64,000 nucleotides of DNA, from contig BSBK01008409.1 of the NCBI GenBank assembly GCA_027943335.1, forward strand, positions 62,001 to 126,000. The letters run 5' to 3'. The translations under genes and the position numbers were made by a program. Origin of the DNA: Chamaecyparis obtusa. Its lineage: Eukaryota > Streptophyta > Pinopsida > Cupressales > Cupressaceae. Positions 25,000 through 37,185 of the stretch are shown here, piece after piece. Under the pieces are notes generated by a model. It did no database searches and was not told the origin of the DNA. It worked only from the letters and a program-made list of their open reading frames with translations. The stretch's first letter is position 1; every line of letters starts with the position of its first letter.

Positions 25000-27554
25000 G
25001 GGGTGGCAAAATTTTGGATATGACCTGTAGTTGTAGAGGATTGGTTGCGAGACAACAAAAAGAAATACTAGAGATAGAGCAAGGAGAGATGTAGATCCTG
25101 TTGCGATGGATATGTTGAGACATATTGCAACTAGATTAGAAGTTTTTGAAACGACTCAAAGAAGAGGTTGAAGATGTGAGTGATGATGAATATGAAATAC
25201 CATTAGAAAATCAACTGGAACTTGATAAGGGAGACGAGAGACTCTTGAGAGCCTTGACAAGTGTGAACAAGGGACCCCATTTCAATCCACTAGATTACTT
25301 TAGTAAGCTTGATGTCGATGATTTGATTGATTGGATTATTGATATGTATAAATACTTTGATTTTTAAGGTATAAGTAAAGACAAGAAGGTGAAATATTCT
25401 TGCAAAAAGTTAAAAGGACATGCATCATTATGGTGGGAACACTTGCATATAGATCGATAGAGAAGAGGTAAAGAGAAGATCAAATATTGGGATAATATGG
25501 CGACTAAGTTGAAGGCTAAGTTTTTGCCAGAAGATTATCAGGTTAATTTATTTTAGAAGTTTCAGAATATGATATAAAAGGATTCAAGTGTGAAGGAGTA
25601 CACTGAAGAGTTATATTAGTTGGACATCAGATCTAGACATGCTGATGATTTTGGCAAGCAAGTTGACAGATCTATATCTGAATAGTTTGAGGATGTCTAT
25701 ACAAGATGAGATTAGTTTGATTAGGATGTGTAGTGTTGAAGAAGCATATCAACACACTTTGAAAGTGAGAATAAATTGAACAAAAGACATGAACATAGGT
25801 AGAGAGGAAGAGGTGGAAGATTTTAGAGCATAAGAGGTGGAAGATTTTAGAGAGGAAGAGGTGACAAATATTTTCTGGATCTGAATAAAGGTAAAGCAAA
25901 AGATAAGGAGGATAATTCCTTCTAGAGTAATGAGAGAAATTAATACAGAAATGAAGGATAGGGTGGATACCGAAATGCAAGTCAGAGGAGAGATGATAGG
26001 AAAATGTTTAAGGGAATTTGTTTCAAGTGTGGAGAAGAAAGTCACCAATCTTTTGAATGAAAGCAAGGAAATTACGATAAAAAAGCATAAAATAGCAGAA
26101 GACCAATCTTTGTGGAAGAAGAATCTACCAGATTGGTATCCGTGAAGCAAAATCAAGTAGAAGTTGGAGAAACCCTGATAATGAAAAGAACCCTATGTCA
26201 AGATGAATTGGATAAGGAGCCCTTATAGAGGAAGAATCTATTCTGGAAAAGATGAAAAGTGGAAGGTAAGGTTTGTAAAGTTATCATAGATAGTGGCATC
26301 TCAGATAACCTAGCCTACGAGGAGATGGTGAGTAAATTGAAGTTGTAGAGATTGGAACACACGAAGCCATACTAGATAGCATGGATACAAGATGATCACA
26401 AGGTACTGGTTAGCGAGCAATGCTTAGTGATGTAGGGCCCTCCGTAGGTCAAAATCTTATACAAAAACTTCTGGAGGTCATAACTTTTGACTCAGGTCTG
26501 GGTTTTTGCTGAAATTTTTCGGGTGCGTGCCTCAGGTGGTGGCATTTGTTTTGCCAATGATCTCAAATTGATTGGGGTCCATTTTAACACATTTTTGGGA
26601 GCTAAAAGTTTCATCCTGGGCTCCGAAATCAGCTTTTAGTGTTTTTTCTCTAGTTTTTAGAAAGTTATGTTTTGTAATCAATCCAGAGATATGTTTCTAA
26701 TCTCGGATATTAGTTGGCAATTCATTCTAACTTAGTCGAGGGCATATTTAGAGAAAATTTGAGCTTTTTAGGTGTTGTTTCAAAAATTACCAAAAATGGC
26801 AAAAAACACCTGTGGAAAATTTTTGCCAAAAAGGGTAATTTTTGAATTTCTTGTTTTTTCTAGTTTTTTGGTTACTTAAGAGTTTGCAGTGAATTGTAGA
26901 GGCAGTTAGTGATGAACGAGAAAATATTGAAGGTTTCAAATCTGTGTTATTTATCTTGTGATTGAATTTATTGTTAACAGAGTGTGCTGTGCTACATCAC
27001 TTAGTCAAATAAAAAATTGGGAATTGCTATGATGAAGTATTGTTTGATATTATGCCTATAAATGTGTGTCATATCTTGCTAGGTAGACCTTGGCAATATG
27101 ATCAATAAGATGTGCATGATGGTAGGAAGAATGTGTATACTATTATTGCAAATGGTATGAAGCAAAATTTGTTGCCCTTGGAAGAACATCTTAAGAGTGA
27201 AGTATGTACCAGTGCTAGAATCTATTTGGTAGATGGGAGAAAGTTCTTAAATGGAATGAAACATGAGAAAGTGTGTTTTTCTATAGTCCCTAATAAGGTT
27301 GAAGATCTGGAACCGAAAGGAGAACACTTAGAAGAAATAAAGGAGTAACTAACATAGTATGAAGACATCATTTTAGATAAATAACTTGATGGATTACCTC
27401 CTATGAGAAGTATCGGTCATTACATAGACCTGATTCCTAGAGCTAGTTTTTTGAATAATGCAATACACTAGTTGACACCGACAAAAAATGAAGAGATGAA
27501 TAGACAAGTACAAGATTTGTTGAAGAAGGGATTGATCTGAGAAAGTTTGAGTAT
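25000..27554 (+). pseudogene. Broken chromovirus gag-protease-RT start
   Basis: Gag: an open piece at 25,146-25,367 (ERLLRALTSVNKGPHFNPLD) runs on through several stops to the LKGHASLWWEHL and KAKFLPEDYQ motifs of the retrotransposon gag domain (25,410-25,540). A CCHC zinc knuckle is at 26,019-26,060 (CFKCGEESHQSFE) with its last Cys codon replaced by TGA. Protease: IIDSGISDNL near 26,285 carries the D-S-G active site. After the inserted solo LTR, LLGRPWQYDQ and VHDGRKNVYT (27,080-27,140) continue the protease-to-RT linker typical of chromoviruses. The final EMNRQVQDLLKKGLI at about 27,495-27,538 is the start of the RT domain. At least six stops interrupt the frame. Confidence 0.8.
26428..26999. 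mobile_element. 572-bp solo LTR inserted in the chromovirus protease region
   Basis: The insert begins TGATGTAG and ends CTACATCA (8-bp inverted ends, TG...CA) and is flanked by CTTAG on both sides (26,423-26,427 and 27,000-27,004). Removing it together with one CTTAG rejoins TGCTTAGTC, which restores the SEQCLV reading of the host element. This fits an LTR left after recombination between two LTRs. The alternative is a TIR element starting GTGATGTAG with a TTA target duplication; the junction sequence allows both. Confidence 0.65.
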
Positions 27555-28784
27555 TGTAGACATTTAAAAATGGCCTATTGCTCTAACACAATAACATTAC
27601 TAACATTCCTATTAAATTATTAAATAATCTTTATTATTTAATTAATCATGTCATTCTACCATATTCTAAGATCAAAATCATCATTTCTCCCTAATTCTAT
27701 AATTAAGTGATTTTAATTAATTACTTTAATTATTGTACTTCTAAACAATTAATTCATAATCTATCCATCTATAATATAATTAAATAAATAACCTTATTTA
27801 ATTATACCCTATCTTATAATTATTAATTAAATAACCAAATTTAATTAATATTCCCCCTCCTAATTATTGTATTTATGTGATAATTAAATCAAATTCTATC
27901 TCATGATTAAATAAATGATATATATTTAATTAAACTAATTATTCCCCTCTCATGATTAAATTAAATCATATTTATTTAATTACAACTATCAATTCCTCTC
28001 ATAAATAAATAATTATTTATTTATTTATAAAATATCTCCACATGTGCAAATAAATAATGTTTTATTTATTTAAATCACAATTATTCTCCTAAATCCTAAC
28101 TCACACTCACTTTGAGTTAGCTTTTCAATCATAGCTCTTAACTCCACAATTCTCTCTCCTAACTATTCAATCCACTTTGTTAATTCCTCCCTCAACAATC
28201 AGTTAAGTCTTCCATCAATTCAGTCTTCTAATCTATGTAATCAGTTGTCTCATCCATGAAATTAGTTAACTCACTAGTCTATTATGTTAACTCACCAGTC
28301 CATTCAAGTCATCTCTCCAATCTATTTGCTGACAAATCAATCAATTCTGTTAAGCTAAGCAATCAACTTAGTTGAACTCTCACTCACTCTAAGTTCAACT
28401 CCTCAATCATAGCCAATCAGCTCTTCAGTCATGGATTCTTGGTTGAAACTCCTAAAATCTTATAAATAGAGAGTCAAACCTTTGATTTTGGTAACCACAA
28501 TTGCTTTGAATTCTTATGCTGGCACGATCTTGAGCTCAATTCTGAGAGCCCACATTGCATGAGAAGGAGAACACCAAGGAAGGATTTTATGGTTTGCATA
28601 TTCATATTTTGAATTGATTTCATAATATTTGATTGATTTCATAATATTTGATTGATTATGCTTATTATTTGTCTTGCCTCCTTTCTTGAATATTGGGAAT
28701 ACTAATTGCTCTAACAATCTCTTTGTGGTTGAGATTTTATATGTTATTGCAGGTTTCTATTGATCCTATTATTACCCGATTACA
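27555..28784 (+). repeat. 5' LTR of the truncated Tat-like element
   Basis: It starts TGTAGACATT, directly after coding sequence of the chromovirus, and ends CGATTACA two bases before a primer site. The length of 1,230 bp is close to the 1,266 bp of the complete Tat element's LTRs. TATAAATA at 28,462-28,469 is a plausible TATA box, and the AT-rich U3 carries many TTAATTAA-like words. The partner LTR is absent. Confidence 0.65.
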
Positions 28785-28786
28785 AT

Positions 28787-28802
28787 TGGTGAACCCGACG
28801 TG
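28787..28802 (+). other. Primer-binding site of the truncated Tat-like element
   Basis: TGGTGAACCCGACGTG follows the LTR end by two bases and starts with the TGG expected to pair with a tRNA CCA end. I cannot name the tRNA with confidence. It differs from the tRNA-Lys-type site of the complete element. Confidence 0.6.
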
Positions 28803-31460
28803 AAATTTGGTCATATCTTTCAAACCACTTGGAACTTTTTTATGATTTTTTTTTGCAGGTTGGTGCTGATATAGAGGCTACAGTAAAAATTTGAAATTTT
28901 TTTATTTTTTTAATAATTTTTTAAAGATTTTTCATAAAAAATCAAATTTGGGCACAAATCAACATATTTCTTTGCAAATTTTATATTTTTGGAAATCTCT
29001 TGAAATTCTAATGGGGGTCTATTCTCTGTGATTTAATTTTTGTTGGGAAATATTTTTAAACAAGGTAGATCTATTAAAAATGGTCTGTTATGATAAATGA
29101 GTCCTGAGAGCAAAAAATAAAGAATTATGGTTTGACATTTTTTTGCAGGTTTATTTTGACATAAGAAAGCTACAGTAAAAATTTCAGATTTTTTTTTCAA
29201 TTTTTAATTTTTTTTATGATATTTCATAAAAAATATTTATGGGCACAAGTCAACATATTTTTTTTGAAAATTTTACGTTTTTGGAAATCTCTTGAAATTT
29301 TACAGGGGGTCTATTCTCTGTGATTTTAATTTTGATGAGAATATTTTTGAAAAAATATATATATATACATATTTATATAGATCTTTGAAAACTTTCCTTT
29401 TTGTGTGCAGGTGCAGGTGATGATCATTTTATGGAAAACATTATTTCAAAACTATAAAATAAGATTTCCTTATCTTCCATTTAAATCTCATTCTCTATTG
29501 TAAAATGATGCATTTTAATTGTTGAAAATACATACTTGATGTGATGTACTTGACCATCAAAAGCACAAAAACAAAAAAAAGTCAAGATTCAGGAGCCTGT
29601 TGAGTAGAGAAGAAGAGAAAGAAAGATAAAACACAACATGATACAAGCTAAGGCACAACAAATCAACACTTTGGAGGTATAAAATCAAAGAAGAAGGTTT
29701 TCATTTGGGTACTAACTTTTGTTTTTTTTAGCATGTGGCTTGGAAGCATGTTTTAATCTTGTTAATCTAAAATCAATTCATCTTTCATTTTGGTGCTTTA
29801 AAACAAACAATGCATGCTCAAACTTCACATTCCATATCTCATTTTGATGCTTAAAATTGACATGGTGGTTAAAAATTAAACAAGGCAAAGAACATTTGAG
29901 ATTGGTGCAATATAATCAAACAAGGCAAAATACATTTGAACTTTGGTGCATCTAAAATTGGACAAAACAATACTCATTTGGTTTGGGCTTAAAATTGAAC
30001 TCATGTGCTTGTATGGATGATAGCTTAGTTCACATTTGTCTATTGGTGCTTAATACGATTAACCCGATGTTTGAAGTTCTTGGGGCACTTGCACAATCTA
30101 TTAGATTATCAACCATTTTATTTTTTTAGAGAGGCCTGTTTGGAGGGTTCACTTAACCCATTACAAAGAACGATCTCAAACGAAAAATACTTCTGGTCGG
30201 TATATAAATAAGACTCTGAGAAAACTTTGGTCTTATCTCCTCAAGCTCGAGTGAGGTGTGTTGATGATGGTCTAGACCGGGTGAAGTATCCCTAAGCAGC
30301 CAACATGGTCAACTAGGCTCTTAAGTGAGTCACACACGTACAAACCGATTGGGGAGAACCCACATAACCTACTACAACCTGTTAATTAAAGGCCACCTGG
30401 TTTACCTTTGAACATTTGTCTTATTATAGTGTAAGGGGAGGTTGAAAAAGAATCTCCCCCTAAGATTCCCATCATATATGTCCCAAGGATATTGTGTTGC
30501 AAAAGAGATCTTCGCTAACACAACAACAATACCTAGAAAAGGTGATAGAACATGCACCTTCAAGGGCTTTTTTAGCTCTAGTTGTGTGGCACTTATGCTG
30601 TGTGAGCTGACAAACACCCAAGCAATGGGCCTGTAATATTTTAGGTGAATCCAAAATTGATCTTAGATTAAACTGCTTGTATACTACTTCCGTTGTGATT
30701 GACTTTGTGAAAACTTGCAGCTTGAAAAAGTTGTTGAATATACACAGATCATTTCTTTTTGAGTCATTCTTGCATCTACACACTGATTTTGAGTTTGTTG
30801 AGATTGGTCCTACAACAATTGGTCCTACAAGATTTGTCCTGCAACAATTGGTCCTACAAGATTTTTACCTACAAGATTTCTACTACAAATAATTGGTCCT
30901 ACAAACATTCATCATGGTTCCTTGTGATTGAAATAACTAGATAGACATATCTTAGAATCTTGCATTTTTGCATAGTAATCATATTAGTCTACAAAAATAA
31001 AAAATCTCAAAAACATATCGTGCATCTCTTAGGGTTAAAGTATTACACTTCCTAGAGTCATTTTTCAAATTTGAGGGTCAATTTTCCTAGGACATTCCTA
31101 TAGTGGTCATGCATTTTATCTTGACATTGTCAGCACTATCTTTATCTACTAGTCTCAGAACAGACACCTTGTTATTTTTGTTAATATTTGTCTTAGAATT
31201 TGTTTTCCTTAGTTGTCCTACATTCATCATAGACTTGCATATGCTGAACACATGATCGAAGAAGAGTAAGGACACAATGGAGTACAATCAAATCCCCAAC
31301 CATGATCTCCATCAAGAAATTAAATTTGCACCAAGAACCTTTGCACTAGACTATAGAAATCGCAAGACATTTTTTTGCTAGGAGAAAACACTAGGTGAAC
31401 TAACCCCCACATAAATCAAAGCCAAATGTACGAAAGAAGAGATCGATGATGGTTTATGTG
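28803..31460 (+). other. Leader of the truncated Tat-like element, mostly non-coding
   Basis: A long untranslated leader without a convincing gene. A block with 'GGAAATCTCTTGAAATT' followed by 'GGGGGTCTATTCTCTGTGAT' occurs twice (about 28,990-29,035 and 29,282-29,326), and a related block lies in the leader of the complete element (42,780-42,825). A short tandem repeat built on GGTCCTACAA fills 30,805-30,905. Confidence 0.55.
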
Positions 31461-31468
31461 ATGAGAAG

Positions 31469-33484
31469 ATGAAAGCAATTTTAGAATCCATGATAGAGGC
31501 TAACCCAAACAAATACCTTCACATGCTCATACAAAAAGGTGCTAAATTACCAGTTGGGTTTGACACATCCACCATAGTGGAAGACATACATGTACCACCA
31601 TCTTGGGTAGCCTCAACGACACCCCTACTACTTAGTTCAGTCATCCCATCCACTAGTTCCATGCAAAATGCTTCCCAAGTCACCACATCTTCCAGTACCT
31701 TAGGGATCCAATACACCAATCCCTTATTTTCTAGTTTTCCATCTACATTTGCTACACTTGCTACCATAGAAGCACTATCTATATTGTCCTTGAATCATCC
31801 TATGAGTATTTCACAAACAATGGCATCAAGCTCCTCCAACACAATTTCCCAACCAAAGTAGGGGCTACCCCTACTAGGAGCACGTCAACCAAACCTTCCT
31901 AGTGGTGCCCCACTAGGTGTCTCTTCCAATTCAGGACAACCCCAAATCATTCAAGGGGCACCTCCAAATAATCCAATTTACTCAACAATGTTTGCTAGTT
32001 TCATCCAAAATATGATGGAAAGTGGGCCTAACACTTCCCATCTTACAACAGTACCTCAGCCAAACCAAACCTCTCAGTACATTCAAAATCCAACATCCCA
32101 GCATAATCCCATGCCTCAAGACAATCTAGCACCCCAACATAATATGTATTACAACCTAATCCATCATCCCATTACATTTTAGTACCTCATCATAATCTAG
32201 CACCCCAACAGATACCAGTACCTCAACATAATCCAGCACCCCAGTATACACCAGTACCTCAGCATAATCCAATATCTCAGTACATTTAAGCAACTCAATA
32301 CACCCCAACATCTCAACATTTTCCACTATCGTATATACCTGCAACATCTCAAAATAGTGGAGCCCCTTTTGGTGATCCTAACGCACTGCCTGCTACACCA
32401 ACTACCACTGATCCACTTGCTTAGCAGTTACAAACCCATCAACAATAGTTCATGAATCTACAAAAATGCACTTCTAAAAGGTCTTACACCACAACAGACC
32501 TTAGTCCTTAGCCTTTTGACAAGACACTGCATATGCCACCTTTTCCAACCAATTTTATCACACCTAAGTTCGATAGGTACAAGGAAAAGGGTGATCCCTG
32601 CGATCACATAAGGGAGTTTTTTACAGGTTGCATGTAAGTTGCTCACAATGACACATATCTTATGAGACTCTTTCCATGTAGTCTTAGTGGTACATCCATG
32701 GATTGGTTTTCTAGACTCTCTCCTGGGATAAGGACATGGAATGAACTAGCAAAAAAATTTATATCACACTACTCATACAATATTATCATGGAAGTAACAT
32801 TGATGGATCTTTGCACCACCAAGAAAAAGAATGGAGAGAGCTTTGCCCCTTTCCTACAACATTGGATAAATGTTTCCTCCAAGGCATCCTTCCATGTTAT
32901 AATTAAAGAAAAGATCCACATGTTCATTGAAAATTGTCAGCTAGACCTAATGTGTGAACTTAACTCCCAGTGCATTGAGACCTTTGAAGAACTAGCCAAG
33001 AAAGGGCTAAAAGAAGAAAGATCCCTCACCTTGAAGGGAATCATAAAAAAAGAGACCACTACTCCAGTACCTTATGACAAAACTAAATACTGGTCCAAAA
33101 ATAAGAATGTGACAAATGACAGGGTTGTCAATTCTAAAATGCCACAAATAGTGCTACGTGTACAAGCACCAACACCAATCCAAAATAACCAACCAACAAC
33201 CCACAATGTTAACAACACGACTCTGAGGAAAAATATAGAACAAGCATATACTACTACCTAACAAAGTTATACAAGAAGGAACCCCACTCCTCGATGAGAT
33301 TTTACACCTCTTGCAGAACCTCTTGAGATAATCTTGAAGAAATTGATACAGTCACACTCAATCACTTTGCCTGAGACAAGACAAGTAGGTGCTATGAAGG
33401 TTCTGGAAAACTAACATGGTGGGATGACCATGGGTATTGCGACTATCATAGAACAAAGGGACATAAGACATCTGGCACTAATAC
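31469..33484 (+). pseudogene. Broken gag of the truncated Tat-like element
   Basis: The N-terminal part (31,469-31,861) contains MLIQKGAKLPVGFD, comparable with the QEGAKLPPHF of the complete element. A P/Q/N-rich tract follows (31,930-32,420), built from repeated PQHN-type units and interrupted by stops. The gag core is open in another frame at 32,662-33,261 (199 aa: LFPCSLSGTSMDWFSRL, FAPFLQHWINVSSKASF). A C-x2-H-x4-H finger of the form CDYHRTKGH lies near 33,436-33,465. At least four stops and one frameshift break it, and the frame ends at the junction with the downstream repeat. Confidence 0.8.
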
Positions 33485-34500
33485 ATTTGGGGTGAAATTG
33501 CGACGACAGGCAAATGTCATGCAGTTTTGGCTTTTTTTTTTTTTTTTTCAAATATAGCCCGACACCGTCGCAATTGCGATGACAATACATTTGGCAACGT
33601 CGCCATTGCGACGTTGTCGGGATATAAGGACAAAAAAAAAAGGAACGTTGTCATTTGTGTTTTCAACAGTGCCGTAACCCTCTGCGAAATCACATCAGGA
33701 TATAAGGGCAAAAAAAACAAGAACGTTGTCATTTGTGTTTTCAACAGCGCCGTAACCCTCCGCGAAATCACATCGGGATATAAGGGCAAAAAAAACAAGA
33801 ACGTTGTCATTTGTGTTTTCAACAGCACCGTAACCCTCCGCGAAATCACAGCTACAATTTCTGAGTACGTTGGGTTTATTTTTCTTGTCATTATTATGTA
33901 ATCTGGTATTCAGCTGTTAGAGAGCTAAAATACCCAGAAATGAGGACATATCTATGTTGAATTTATTGTTAGCGGCTTTGGTTATTTAGAAGTTTAATTT
34001 TATTTGTTCATCTTTCAAGCACAAATGTTTTGTGGACCGTAACGTCTTCATTGTTTCGGGTATGCAGTGAAACAACCCTAACTTGCAATTGCAATGTTGT
34101 CAGGATATAAGGGCAAAAAAAAGAAGGAACGTTATCATTTGTGTTTTCAACAGCATCGTAACCCTCCGCTAAATCACATCGGGATATAAGGGCAAAAAAA
34201 ACAAGAACGTTGTCATTTGTGTTTTCAACAGCGCCGAGAGAGATTCCCTCTGTGAAATCACAGCTACAATTTCTGAGTACGTTGGGTTTATTTTTCTTTT
34301 GTCATTATTATGTAATCTGGTATTCAGCAGTTAGAGAGCTAAAATACCCAGAAATGAGGACATATCTGTGTTGAATTTATTGTTAGCGGCTTTGGTTATT
34401 TAGAAGTTTAATTTTATTTGTTCATCTTTCAAGCACAAACATTTTGTGGACTGTAATGTCTTCATTGTTTCGGGTATGCAATGAAACAGCCCTAACTTGC
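33485..34500. repeat. 412-bp repeat module, two tandem copies
   Basis: Markers such as 'CTACAATTTCTGAGTACGTT' (33,851 and 34,263) and 'TTTATTGTTAGCGGCTTTGG' occur 412 bp apart. The first copy contains an inner triplication of 78 bp (33,644, 33,722 and 33,800), open on both strands and encoding a 26-residue repeat with VVICVFNSAVTLREIT. Single further copies occur at 39,775-40,145 and 56,596-56,935. The GTCGCAATTGCGAC-type palindrome near 33,563-33,580 marks its left part. No protein family is recognised. Confidence 0.75.
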
Positions 34501-34519
34501 GACTACCTTCACGGTACTT

Positions 34520-34755
34520 GTGTACATTATCATGTTGTCTTTACAATGACTGTCCTCATTCAAGTGGCAATTACACAAGGGACAGTCACTGTGAGATGTC
34601 CTCATTTGTGACAAGGACAGTCACACTTAGGACATCTCATAGTGATATTCCCTTGTGTAATTTCGACTTGAATGTATTGCTATTGAACCACATTAATGCT
34701 TTTCTTCTTCAACAAATGAGGACAGTCACTGTAAAGACAACATGATAATGTACAC
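34520..34755. mobile_element. Hairpin MITE-like element, 236-bp type copy
   Basis: The terminal inverted repeats of 41 bp (34,520-34,560 and 34,715-34,755) match at 40 of 41 positions and start GTGTACATTATCATGTTGTC. Inside is a second inverted repeat of about 42 bp per arm (34,563-34,673), starting CAAGTGGCAATTACACAAGG on the left, around a loop containing GTGAC...GTCAC. No coding sequence is present. Many copies and part-copies are found at 36.2-41.2, 56.5-57.4 and 63.1-63.3 kb. No unambiguous target duplication is seen, so the class is uncertain: a MITE or foldback element. Confidence 0.7.
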
Positions 34756-36235
34756 AATTACCAAAAAATGATCTTGTTAATTGATGTAACACTTTGTCTT
34801 GCTCACTCCCTATCCTTCACTAGGGTCTCTTTAGGCCAATGTTTTGACTTGATAGGGTACTTAACTATCCCTACACTCTTTAGGTATCTCTACCCAAGAT
34901 CCCACTCCTTCAACTAGTGCACACCAACAAGAAATACAACAAACTCTGCTCAATACCAATCTAGCTACTAGGACACTCCTAGTCTTGTCTTCACAAATTG
35001 AAACACATTCAACTAGAACTTTACTCCATGGAGAGGCTGGCCACTAGGACCTCTATTGGTTTCAATATTACTCCTTCACCTATACTTTTCATCAGTACTT
35101 CAATCCGGTTCATCAAACCATGCCAATTGCACCCAAAAATAGGCTGCTAGCAATTAGGCCTTTGTCAAGCCTTTTTGTTTATATTAAGCCACCTAAAGGG
35201 CTTAGGATTCAGATGCCCTTTATTGAGAACTCCAAGATATCTAAGGTCTTCTCCTCCTAGATTTTTTGTACACCAACTGCTACAGCCATGCCTGAAAACA
35301 AGTATTTTGACACAACTTGGACAGTCTGACTAAGAGTTTGTTTTCTTAGCAGCCAAAGAAACTCACCCAATCTTCTAATTTGACTTGGGGCTTCTTTAGA
35401 TGTGTGTCTACCTCTCCATGAGATTTTAGTTGAAGCAACCAATGCATTCAACTTGTTGTAATCTTCTTGTAATGATTTGTCATCCCTAACTGTGCTCAAC
35501 TGACTCACCTAGGACATCATTGCAAACATAGAAAATGAGCTTCCCAGGGCCCCTCCTTCCAAACATATAGTACATGGAGTCTCCTCACCCATTCCAAGAG
35601 CCCGTACAAAATTGACAATGGAATGATGAGCTAAGACTCCATTTGTTCAACCTGCCTGGTTCAAACCAATGATAGGGTACTTAACAAAAGAATTAACAAA
35701 CTAGTTGGAATGCTTCAAAACTCAAAAAAAACACAACACAGAATAAAAAAACAACTTGTACTAACTTTTCCAATAGACACTGCGAGCTATCTAATCCATT
35801 AATCAACTGAAAACAAAGAAACAAAAAAACTCAAGAATTCACTAAAACCGTGTTACTCTACAAATCTTCTTAATTCCAAATGTTTTTCCCCCCAACCTTT
35901 TGCACAGATCGATGGAGGCCTCTTATAGTTGATCTGATGCCTAATTCAATGGTTTCATATAGTTACATAACCATCTTACTCGAAAATGCTCCCTTGCACA
36001 AATGTTGTCAATGTTGTGAATGACAACATTGACAACTTGTTACAACCTTTGGGATTTTGGTTCAAAACTTATTGTTCAAACACCATAAGACCCTAACCAT
36101 GACTTAGTTAGGCTATTTAGACCTCACATAGGCCACTTCTACACTTCTTTGCCCAATTTGACCCCTAAATGCTTCATTCCCACTTTTGCCACAATATTGG
36201 TAACTTGGGTACAAATTGGCACTTGCCTTCACAAA
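34756..36235. other. Spacer with an unrecognised gene-like fragment
   Basis: Apart from the minus-strand fragment listed separately, I see no gene or clear repeat here. Confidence 0.4.
35257..35640 (-). pseudogene. Unrecognised gene fragment, minus strand
   Basis: Reading from about 35,635, one frame gives HHSIVNFVRALGMGEETPCT, continues past a single TAG (35,509-35,511, the stop just upstream of the listed 83-codon frame), then SLQEDYNKLNALVASTKISW and RRLGEFLWLLRKQTL, and ends at 35,257. The composition looks like real protein rather than low-complexity sequence, and one frame runs for about 125 codons with one stop. I do not recognise the family. It sits between repeat arrays, so it may be a captured or stranded exon. 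Confidence 0.35.
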
Positions 36236-36239
36236 GGTC

Positions 36240-37185
36240 ACACATGAGGACATCTCACAGTGATCGATTGTCCCTTGTGTAATTTCCACTTGAATGTATT
36301 TCTATTGAACCACATTAATGCTTTTCTTCTTCAACAAATGAGGACAGTCACTCTAAAGACAACATGATAATGTACACTCACTGTAAGGACAGTCACAAAT
36401 GAGGACATCTCACAGTGACTGTCCCTTGTGTAATTGCCGCTTGAATGTATTGCTATTGAACCACATTAATGCTTTTCTTCTTCAACAAATGAGGACAGTC
36501 ACTCTAAAGACAACATGATAATGTACACTCACTGTAAGGATAGTCACAAATGAGGACATCTCACAGTGACTGTCCCTTGTGTAATTGCTGCTTGAATTAC
36601 ACAAGGGACAGTCATTGTGAGATGTCCTCATTTGTGACAAGGACAGTCACACATGAGGACATCTCATAGTGATTGTCCCTTGTGTAATTTCCACTTGAAT
36701 GTATTGCTATTGAACCACATTAATGCTTTTCTTCTTCAACAAATGAGGAAAGTCACTCTAAAGACAACATGATAATGTACACTCACTGTAAGGATAGTCA
36801 CAAATGAGGACATCTCATAGTGACTGTCCCTTGTGTAATTTCCGCTTGAATTACATAAGGGACAGTCATTGTGAGATGTCCTCATTTGTGACAAGGATAG
36901 TCACACATGAGGACATCTCACAGTGATTGTCCCTTGTGTAATTGTCACTTGAATGTATTGCTATTGAACCACATTAATGCTTTTCTTCTTCAACAAATGA
37001 GGACAGTCACTCTAAAGACAACATGATAATGTACACTCACTGTAAGGACAGTCACAAATGAGGACATCTCACAGTGACTGTCCCTTGTGTAATTGCCGCT
37101 TGAATTACACAAGGGACAGTCATTGTGAGATGTCCTCATTTGTGACAAGGACAGTCACACATGAGGACATCTCACAGTGATTGTC
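36240..37185. repeat. Array of hairpin repeat copies, left part
   Basis: Marker phrases recur in alternation: 'TTGAACCACATTAATGCTTT' (36,305, 36,456, 36,709, 36,963) and 'GACAACATGATAATGTACAC'. Units are joined head to tail and as inverted pairs, giving several near-perfect palindromes (for example 36,590-36,700 and 37,080-37,185). The 2-kb solo LTR interrupts the array at 37,186, and it resumes at 39,210. Confidence 0.8.

Larger units (their letters stand above)
24238..27554 (+). mobile_element. Truncated chromovirus-like Ty3 retrotransposon
   Basis: The layout is putative LTR, PBS, gag, zinc knuckle, protease and the first residues of reverse transcriptase. It ends where the LTR of a Tat-like element begins (27,555), just before the RT core. 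A solo LTR (26,428-26,999) splits the protease region. Many stops and shifts mark it as the oldest retroelement of this stack. Nothing of its remaining pol or 3' LTR is seen before the window ends. Confidence 0.75.
27555..33484 (+). mobile_element. Truncated Tat-like Ty3 retrotransposon, 5' part only
   Basis: The order is 5' LTR, primer site, long leader (28,800-31,460) and a broken gag up to a zinc-finger motif near 33,440-33,480. It then stops abruptly against the 412-bp repeat module. Gag resembles that of the complete Tat element at 41-56 kb, for example LFPCSLSGTSMDWFSRLSPG here and LFPRSLGGASIQWFSRLPST there. No pol and no 3' LTR remain, so the 3' part was deleted. It is inserted into the chromovirus RT. 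Confidence 0.75.
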
